Below are positions 56,820-64,000 of a stretch of DNA of 64,000 nt, piece after piece. The stretch is from Sesamum alatum. Taxonomy: Eukaryota > Streptophyta > Magnoliopsida > Lamiales > Pedaliaceae. The notes beneath the pieces were generated by a model that was not told where the DNA came from, made no database searches, and saw only the letters and a list, made by a program, of their open reading frames with translations. The position numbers and the translations under genes were made by a program. The stretch lies in NCBI GenBank assembly GCA_034509735.1, contig JACGWO010000013.1, forward strand, positions 15,086,136 through 15,150,135, in the 5' to 3' direction. The first letter of the stretch is position 1. Every line of letters begins with the position of its first letter.

Positions 56820-57171
56820 GCCTCCCCACGGACAGATTGAAGGCTACCCGTTTAAAGAAGTGGGTCGTGCGTTTCCTCCTGGGTATGAGACACCCTCTAC
56901 AAGAATTCCTTCACGCATCCCCTCCTGAGATGCCTGTTACAAGAAGCGGGGATACATGTACTCAAAGAGATTAATGGGGGATGTTGTGGATCACAAATAG
57001 GAATATTGGCTCTAGCCAACAAAGACTTGAGAGCTGGGTACTTCTGGCCTACGATGAAGCAAGACGCCAAGGCCCTGGTAAATAGTGCGAAAAGTGCCAA
57101 AGGCATGCCTCCCTAATACATCAACGTACTGGACTATTGGCCACGTTGCTGGCCCCATGTCATTTTGCCCA
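56820..57171 (+). pseudogene. Gypsy 3 integrase zinc-binding region, truncated
   Basis: Broken frames resemble the H-H-C-C domain (GYFWPTMKQDAKAL and KCQRHA-like text near 57040-57110). The integrase core is absent: the element ends where CACTACAAGAA begins at 57172. Confidence 0.6.
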
Positions 57172-57990
57172 CACTACAAGAATAACCATTTCTAGTCACG
57201 ATAATTCTTTTCACTATACAGATAAAAGTTGTCACTATAATATACCAGTGACGACATCACGAGTCGTCACTAGGTCGTGACTATAAGAACTATCACTAAA
57301 AGTGTTAGTCGCGATTATTAGTTGTCACTATAACCTATTCTTTTAGCCACATGCAATTCTTGTCACTAGGTCCCAATGCTTTAGCCACATATACGAGTTG
57401 TCACTACAATCTAGTTTTTCAGGCACATGTGATTTTCGTCACTCTAAACAATATATTTTGCCACTATAATTTTTTTCACTATAGCATGATGTTTTAGCCA
57501 TATAGAAATCTTGTCTCGTAGCAACATATAGTACTTGTCGCTATATCCGATGCTTTTGTAGTCACGACTAATTTAGTCGTGATTAAAAAAATTTAGATCA
57601 TCACTTTAAATACAAAGTGCAAAAATATATATTTTATTAATTATTATCATATAATGATAAAAAATCACCGTGACTATTTGGTCATTTACAGTTGCTGTAG
57701 GCATATTGTTTCTATGCCACTCTACGAAATCACTAGTACAATCCATGGGAATTGCACTATGTGATTCATTTTTCTTGTATAGTTCATTAGCTATTATGCA
57801 TTCATCACCTTTGTTCTCAAGTATATTCCCGAGCTCCGAGCTTGTGCCTCAATGACAACTTTCCAATTGTTGCCGAACTTAATATCATCAACATAGAACA
57901 CTTGTTGTGCGTTGAGAACAGATATTCCAAGCACATCAAGAACTTTATTGTAAATTAATGGGTGTTAGTAATAGTATGAGAGCGAAATAC
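57172..57990 (-). mobile_element. CACTA (En/Spm) transposon fragment with DUF4216
   Basis: CACTACAAGAATAACC at 57172 is a standard CACTA terminus. It is followed by repeated subterminal motifs (TTGTCACTA, TTTAGCCACAT, AGTCGTGACTA) to about 57600. The minus strand at 57700-57960 reads LNAQQVFYVDDIKFGNNWKV and VIEAQ, which matches the DUF4216 domain found at the C-terminus of plant CACTA transposases. So this is the 3' end of such an element. The other terminus is missing; the fragment abuts Athila-type sequence near 58000. Confidence 0.7.
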
Positions 57991-58029
57991 CTTCATACCT
58001 GTTACGATGGGCGATGTCCATGAACTGTA

Positions 58030-58747
58030 AATCTAGTTATGGTTGGCGAATCCCGTGTTCAGCGTCGTGTTGTGCTCGGAAAAAAGAGGCTCCAGTCGTC
58101 CTTGCTCTCTTTGGTGCCGTGTGGGGAGATATAACCGGTGAAAATTGAAGAAATTCGTGTTTTTGGAGAGCCCATGTGACGGGAAATAGTGTAATCGGAG
58201 AGATTTTTTCAGAAATTTTGGGTGGCTCGACAAATTTGAGAGAGAAAATAGGGGAGGGAATTCAAAATTTTGCGAAGTGGGGCGAAAACACGGCCGTTTT
58301 GGGGTTTTAAAATCTGAAAAGTTGCGCAACACGGCCGTGTTGGAGAATACGGCCTGGCCGTGTTCGTCTCGGGTCATTCTTCTTTTGACAGCACTAGACA
58401 ACACAGTCGTGTTAAGGGAACACGGTCTGGATGTGTTCTTGTTAGTTTCAACGACAAAGTAGCATCGTCGTGTCATGTAACACGGCCTGGTTGTGTTCTC
58501 AAAATGTGTGCCATTCAGGCAAATCTGCAGAGGTATAGAGCAACGGCATAGAATGAGTAGATTTGTAAAGGAAAAAAATAAAATAAAATGAAGAATAAAA
58601 GTAAAAATGGGAAAATTAGAGATAGAAAGGACTCCGGTTGCCTCCCGAGCAGCGCTTTGTTGTAAGTCGTTAGCTCGACTGTGTTGCGGGGGTTCAAGCC
58701 GACGGGTCATGGAGTTGCAAATTACCCCCCCCCCCCCCCTTTTCGAT
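58030..58747 (-). other. Athila-type element, region 3' of pol
   Basis: Non-pol sequence with an open minus-strand frame (58033-58761) of low-complexity composition and no recognisable domain. It holds degenerate repeats of ACACGGCCGTGTT and GAACACGGCCTGGCCGTGTT (about 58285-58500) and a run of 14 C (about 58725-58738). An LTR was not found. Confidence 0.5.
58285..58500. repeat. Degenerate CACGGCC palindrome repeats
   Basis: Three units of roughly 80 bp, each with a first palindrome AACACGGCCGTGTT-like and a second GAACACGGCCTGGNNGTGTTC-like block, separated by variable text. Confidence 0.65.
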
Positions 58748-59698
58748 TCAAGTATCGACAATGTAGTGCTTTAACCGTTGACCATTGACTTTAAATGCGC
58801 CCGTTGCTTCGCTCCAAACCTCGACTACGCCATAAAGAAAAACTTTACGAGCATGGAAGGGTCCCGACCAACGTGAGCGCAATTTTCCTGGAAAAAGATA
58901 GAGACGAGAGTTAGATAATAATATCACCGTCTCTGAATTTCCTTCAAAGAATGCATTGGTCGTGCCACTTTTTAGTGCGTTCCTTGTAGAGTTTGGCACT
59001 ATCATAAGCATCTAGCCATAGCTTGTCAAGTTCACTTAATCGGAGACTTCGTCTCTCACCCGCCGATTTGAGGTCAAAATTCAGTTTTTTTATGGCCCAA
59101 AAAGCCCTATGCTCAAGTTCAACAAGTAAGTGACAAGGTTTTCCATAAAGCAAATGAAATGGGGTAGTGCCGATGGGAGTTTTATACGTTGTTCGATAGG
59201 CCCACAAGGCATCTCAAGTTTAGAAGACCAATCTTTTTGGGAAGATGACACAGTTTTTTTCCAAAATGGACTTGATTTCCCGGTTCGACACTTCGACTTG
59301 CCCACTAGTTTGGGGATGGTATGGGGTGAAAATTTTATGAGCGATCCCGTATTTCTTAAGGAGGGTTTCAAATTATTTTTAAATGAAGTGGGAACCTCCG
59401 TCACTAATCACAGTCCTAGGGACACCAAAATGTGGAAAAATAATTTTTTTTGAAAAGTTTAATCACTGTTTTGGCGTCACTAGTTGGGATGCTATGGCTT
59501 CTACCCATTTGGAGACCTAGTTGACGGCAACCAAAATGAACTTATTCCCAAATTATGGCGGAAAAGAACCCATGAAATCAATTCCCTAGACATCAAAGAT
59601 CTCGACCTCAAGTATGTAATTTAAAGGCATTTCATGACATTTCGAGATGTTCCCAACTCGTTGATAGTTATCACATGAACATCTTTAAACATTGATGG
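58748..59698 (-). pseudogene. Athila-type gypsy integrase
   Basis: Frame pieces: [20 protein letters not shown] and ILEK (59340 downward), then 59207-58944 with [40 protein letters not shown] and [19 protein letters not shown], and 59011-58748 with RLYLFPGKLRSRWSGPFHAR and VNGQRLKHYI. The PCHLPVELEHRA-like block is a mark of the Athila lineage. Stops and frame shifts are present. Confidence 0.85.
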
Positions 59699-60510
59699 CT
59701 AATAAAATCCAGATTGCAAAATTTTAGCAGTGGCTTTAAAGCTACTAGCGGGACCCCCATATGAAGATGAATGACAATGATATATGACGTCTCGGATTTC
59801 GTCTATTGGTAGGCATCGCCGTAACACTCCATCAGCGTAATGCTTGTAGAGGTACGGTTCGTCCCAAACAAAATAGCGAATATCAGAGAGAAATTTCTTT
59901 TTCTGAGGAAAAGTCATGTCAGTAGGTAGGATGCCACATGCTAAATAATTCACAAAATCAGCATACCAAGGTGCTTCAGCAAACATTAAAACAAACAATT
60001 GATCATCGGGAAAAGAGTCATGGACTGGAAGAATTTCATTACCCATTTGGTTCTCAAACCGTAGACGAGATAGGTGGTATGCCACGGCGTTTTCCGTCCC
60101 CTTCTTGTCTCGTATCTCTAGGTCAAACTCTTGGAATAGAAGTATCCATCTAATCAAACGTGGCTTCGCATCCTTCTTGCTCAAGAGGTACCTAATAGCT
60201 GCATGATCAGTAAAAACAATCACTTTAGAACCAATGACATATGAACGGAATTTGTTCAAGGCAAACATGACGACAAGCAATTCCTTCTCAGTGGTGGCGT
60301 AGTTCATTTGGGCATTGTCAAGAGTATTGTTTGCGTAATAAATTACGTGTAGCTTGTTCTCTTTCCGTTGGCCGAGAACACCCCCACTGCGAAGCCACTT
60401 GCATCACACATGATTTCAAATGGAAGAGACCAATCAGGGGGTTGCATAATAGGTGTTGAGATGAAGGCTTACTTTAACTTATTAAATGCATCAAGACATT
60501 CATTGTTTAA
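59699..60510 (-). pseudogene. Athila-type RNase H and linker
   Basis: 60307-59699 is open for 202 codons: [60 protein letters not shown] and [15 protein letters not shown] form the RNase H. The linker continues to the integrase zinc domain start ([13 protein letters not shown]). Just upstream (60310-60510) the RT-RNase H junction ([15 protein letters not shown]) is in broken frames up to the hAT insertion. Confidence 0.85.
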
Positions 60511-60518
60511 ATCAAAAG

Positions 60519-61427
60519 CAATATTTTTAAATTCGGACCGGTTCGACCGATCCAACCCAGAACCGGACCTATGACCGGTTCGGGTAGGTGCATTAAAGTT
60601 GGGGTAGTCAAACCCGGTGCGAACCGGTCAAAACCCGTCAAAACTAGTGAAAACCAGCAAAAACCGGTCAATCTCGAACCGGTCAACTTGTATGAATAAA
60701 AAAAACCCAAAAAGAAAGAAGAAGAAAGGAGATGAAGGGCCTCTGTTGATGAACGAGACACGAGAACTTGAGGGGTTTGTTGGTGAAGGGTGGGAGAGTG
60801 CAAGCAAACCATCAAAGGAAATAGAGAGATGGAAGAAAAGGGTTTGTTGTGACTGTGAGAAGAGTTGTTGGGGAAGAAGGAAGGAAAAGAGGATAAGAAA
60901 AGAAAGGAACGTGTGGTGGGAAATTGGGAATTGGGAGATGAAAGAAAGTGGTTAGGTGGGGATAGGCCCCAAAAAAAGATGAAAAGGTGTGTTTTTAATT
61001 TTTTAATTTTCAAAATTTAGCTTTGCCAAATACTTTTATAATCAAATTTAATTCTTTAGCAAAATTAAATTTTAATTTATTATTTTTATAAATTATAACA
61101 TTATATATTTTGTTGTGATAAATTTTATTTACTTTATAAATTGTGGAATTTAATTTTGTGTTTTTTTTTAAATTTTGTTAAGAATTATTATTGTTGTCAA
61201 TTGATTGAATATACTCCAAAAAATTTCTAAACTTTATTATTTAAATAAATTTTGTCTTTTATCTTAATTAATTAATATATTATGTGTATTAATATGTTAC
61301 ATATATAATATATATATATATATAGTATGGTCCGAGTCAACCAATTTTTTTAATCCGGTCCAATCGGTCGACCCAGTGACCCAATAACTTGTCCTGTTCG
61401 ATTTTCGGGCCGATTTTCAAAACATTG
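60519..61427. mobile_element. Non-autonomous hAT element, 909 bp
   Basis: ATCAAAAG lies on both sides (60511-60518 and 61428-61435), a perfect 8-bp duplication. Ends CAATATTTTTAAATTCGGAC and, reverse complemented, CAATGTTTTGAAAATCGGCC share most of the first 20 bases. The interior has an ACCGGT-rich part near the left end, GAAAGAAG-rich text and AT-rich sequence. Minus-strand frame 60507-61013 has no known domain. It splits the Athila reverse transcriptase/RNase H. Confidence 0.85.
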
Positions 61428-61435
61428 ATCAAAAG

Positions 61436-61898
61436 GGATATCCTTAATGAGCAAATTAGTTAATGGCATAGCAATTTTCAAAAAGTCCTTAATGAAATGC
61501 CGGTAAAATCCGGCTTGACCGAGGAAGCTTCGAACGCCCTTTACTGAGGTAGGGGGAGGTAGTTTCTCGATTGTTTCGATTTTTGATCGATCGACCTCGA
61601 TACCTCGTTTAGACACCAAATGCCCCAAAACAATGCATTCTCTTACCATGAATTTCCCAATTGAGAATGAGATTGACTTCCTTGCATCGATGCAATACTT
61701 TTGTTAAATTAAGCAAGCATTCATCAAAATCAGTGTCATACATTGAAAAATATCCATAAACACCTCCATTATACTCTCAATATGCTCAGAAAAAATAGCC
61801 ATCATGCATCATTGAAAAGTAGCCAGATCATTCCCTAAACCAAAAGGCATCCTCCTATATGAAAACGTGCCATAAGGACACGTGAAAGTGGTCATTTC
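61436..61898 (-). pseudogene. Athila-type reverse transcriptase, C-terminal part
   Basis: From 61898 down: FTCPYGTFSYRRMPFGLGND, MAIFSEHIESIMEVFMDIF (the palm D-D box is here FMDIF rather than FMDDF), then CIVLGHLVSKRGIEVDRSKI, ETIEKLPPPTSVKGVRSFLG and GFYRHFIKDFLKIAMPLTNL. It is cut at 61898 by the copia LTR and at 61435 by the hAT. Confidence 0.85.
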
Positions 61899-63709
61899 TG
61901 AAAGATTGTGGATCGTCCCGGGAAATAGGGCGAATGCGGAAGCGCGGTATAAAAATTAAAATATAAAAATTAAAACATGCTTTAATAAAATAAAAGAACA
62001 TGTTCCCCGATTTGCTCCAAGTCTCGTATGTGAGACCCTCCAAACAGTAACATGCAATCCACCCACGTATCTTGCACGTCGTGCTAGCGAAACGAACAAG
62101 TATTTTTGGAGAGGATGAATTAATCACACGTTATTAATTAACGGTATTAATTCTCTCAAGTTCAATTGTTCCAAGAACAAAAGAACAAGAAATTATTTTC
62201 TTGTTGTGAGAGAAAGAGGGCGGACGAGTAGGGAGAGAGGAGAGAGCCGAGTGTGTATGTGTGTGTGTGTGTGTGTGTGTTGGAATATCATCACTTCTCA
62301 AATAGTGAGGGGCTAGGACTATTTATAGGGAGGAGTTTAATCCTCTTTAAACTCCAACTCTAAATAAGACTATTTTGATTAGGATTTTGACCTAGTCAAA
62401 GTCCTAGTCAAAGTAGTATTTGACCTAGTCAAATTAATCCTAGCCATCCATCTCTCCCTTTCCATCTCACCCATTGATTTAATTTAATGGAATATTTAAA
62501 ACCTATTTAAATATTCCAAAGGCCAAATAAATATAAATATTTATTCTAGGCCTATTAAATTAATTTTCTAATAAATCTAATTTATTAGATTAATCCCTTT
62601 TACCAAATAAAAGGAATTAATTCTCCAAGAAAATAAAGGACCCGATTAAATCCAATTTAATCATTCCTTTTCTCCAATATTTAATTCTAAATTAAATACT
62701 TAATGTGTGTGGATTGTGTGTGACTCTTTAGGTTCACCTTTCAGCTAGATTTGGTCGGATTCCTAGAATCCATCCTTTACCATGGGTGGCTATCTACCAA
62801 TGGTCCATGGCACTAGAAACTAGGTGAATATACGGGAATGAACATTTAGGCTCTAACAATACACTTGTCCTTCTGTCTACGGTCTCACCACTTAGGGTCT
62901 AGGGCACGGAAAATGCAGGTACCCATTTTGGACCTAAGTGTCGGTCTGTCCTTACTAAACGCCGCAAGGGAAACCTTCCCTTCTGTTCAGTTACTGTGGC
63001 AACAGATTTTAGGGACAAGGCACAGAGCATCCGTGAGACTCAACTGTCAATGCCTTTGATAGGAGACAGATCCTTTCTTGGAAACTACTGTCACTCTGTA
63101 TACCAGAGCTGCACTAGACATGGCTTATGACTACTCAAGTGCTTCTTGGCAATCTCTCACCATATCTAAGATACAGACATGATATACAGGTAAACTCAGC
63201 AGTTCCTCAAGTCAAAGGACTTGACCTGTACCGTTGGAACCGGGAATACACGTCATACCTTGCTGACCATACTCAAGGTCCTCCATAAGACGGTTCCCGC
63301 GAGTCACCTCAGTCAGCTGCTCCCTAGCAGGCTAACCCACTAACTGCTTAGACGACCCTCGTCCCCGTCGATGAAATACGACAGCAGATGCTTAGTGCAA
63401 GTCTCAAGGGGAATCTCGGTACCCATTTTCGAGATTCCTTGACTTGGAGATTTCCGGACTGATTCGACGGGACTGATTTCATGGACCTACCTCCAAGCAT
63501 AGTCCCAGTCCCCAAAATACGTTTTCAGTCCGTGGGCTTTGTTTGTGTAGTGAACAGATATGAAATGCAGATAAAGTGAACACAAACAAAGTAATGCCAA
63601 ATGAATTCACTTCATTATTCATTAATAAATTTATCAAAACACTGAAATTGTCTAGACATAGGTTATATTTTGCCCGCCAAGATTGGCTATATGGTCACCT
63701 ATTCTAACA
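61899..63709 (-). repeat. 3' LTR of copia C (copia A family), 1811 bp
   Basis: Minus-strand start TGTTAGAATAGGTGACC at 63709 and end GATCCACAATCTTTCA at 61899. It shares many blocks with the solo LTR at 40003. A (GT)n run is found at about 62257-62280. It inserted into the Athila reverse transcriptase. The matching 5' LTR and target duplication lie outside the window. Confidence 0.88.
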
Positions 63710-63722
63710 ATCTCCCACTTGA
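63710..63722 (-). other. Copia C polypurine tract
   Basis: AAGTGGGAGATTG-like purine-rich sequence on the minus strand, directly before the LTR start, as expected for plus-strand priming. Confidence 0.8.
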
Positions 63723-63725
63723 CCT

Positions 63726-64000
63726 TTAAAGCCAATTGCCCATATGTCTAATCCACATCTTCTCAAGATGTTGCGTATGAGCGCTCTGAGACATAGGCTT
63801 TGTCAGCGGCTCTGCTATGTTGTCTGCTGAGTTGACTCGGTCCATCCAAACGTCACCTCTTCCTACCATTTCTCTAAGAAGATGGTAGCGTCTAAGAATG
63901 TGTTTGGAACGGTGATGAGATCTCGGTTCCTTTGCTTGCGCTATTGCACCGTTGTTATCACAGAAGATGACAACGGGCTCGGCGATGCTAGGCACCACAC
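63726..64000 (-). CDS. Copia C RNase H C-terminus, partial
   Basis: Open to the window edge. VVIFCDNNGAIAQAKEPRSH, HRSKHILRRYHLLREMVGRG, NSADNIAEPLTKPM and HLEKMWIRHMGNWL end the copia polyprotein. CDN contains a catalytic Asp of the domain. It stops four bases before the polypurine tract. Whether the rest is intact cannot be told here. Confidence 0.9.
   Translation of the reverse strand, partial: VVPSIAEPVVIFCDNNGAIAQAKEPRSHHRSKHILRRYHLLREMVGRGDVWMDRVNSADNIAEPLTKPMSQSAHTQHLEKMWIRHMGNWL

Noticed and set aside
58033..58761. Minus-strand frame of 242 codons considered as an envelope-like ORF of the Athila element
   Set aside because: No signal peptide or convincing membrane pattern, and its text follows the CACGGCC repeats and a C run. 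No support for an env-like protein.
60507..61013. Minus-strand frame of 168 codons in the hAT element
   Set aside because: Serine/proline-rich low-complexity text without domain; it also runs across the element border.
1..64000. CRISPR arrays, phage or bacterial defence systems, organelle DNA, rRNA genes
   Set aside because: Spliced genes, plant transposons and AT-rich nuclear composition exclude a prokaryotic source. The tandem arrays have no spacer-repeat pattern of CRISPR type.

Overview
The window is nuclear DNA of a flowering plant, most likely a eudicot. The evidence is AT-rich intergenic DNA, introns with GT-AG ends, a plant profilin gene, plant-specific transposon families (a Mutator-like element with a plant mobile domain gene, Tat- and Athila-type Ty3/gypsy elements, Ty1/copia elements, plant L1-like LINEs) and many MITEs. 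I cannot name the species. There is no bacterial operon, phage, CRISPR array or rRNA. I recognised no tRNA gene.

Only two ordinary host genes are visible, both on the minus strand. One is an intact three-exon profilin gene (24471-25666, 131 aa). The other is a gene for a membrane-anchored coiled-coil protein of unknown function (30159-32140, about 372 aa from three coding exons). Together they form a genic island at about 24-33 kb in which the insertions are small non-autonomous DNA transposons.

Layout. 1-0.78 kb: end of a LINE ORF1. 0.8-5.9 kb: AT-rich DNA with a LINE tail, a MITE, CACTA-like ends and small hairpins. 5972-9660: a Mutator-like element (MULE) with terminal inverted repeats and a perfect 10-bp target duplication, carrying a transposase pseudogene (+) and a plant mobile domain pseudogene (-) back to back. 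9.8-13.5 kb: two LTR-like direct repeats. 13.9-19.0 kb: decayed Tat-type gypsy with an antisense ORF. 19.0-23.8 kb: decayed copia element interrupted by a GC-rich non-autonomous MULE (22554-23415). 24.5-33 kb: genic island. 34.05-51.2 kb: an insertion stack in which a copia LTR holds a LINE (34241-43233) and a full-length gypsy (43308-50756), and the LINE's ORF1 is split by a 2.2-kb solo LTR (40003-42229). 52.2-57.2 kb: third Tat-type gypsy, ending at a CACTA fragment (57172-57990). 58-61.9 kb: Athila-type gypsy pol containing a non-autonomous hAT (60519-61427). It ends at the 3' LTR of a copia element (61899-63709), whose RNase H runs off the right edge.

How it fits together: the transposon genes are broken by stops, frameshifts or deletions, so the window is mainly a record of insertion and decay. 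Target duplications I could read directly are: 10 bp (MULE), 10 bp (22554 element), 10 bp (29466 MITE), 9 bp (27185 foldback), 8 bp (hAT in Athila), 5 bp (gypsy), 5 bp (solo LTR) and about 9 bp (LINE). All coordinates and splice sites were read by eye, without alignment software.
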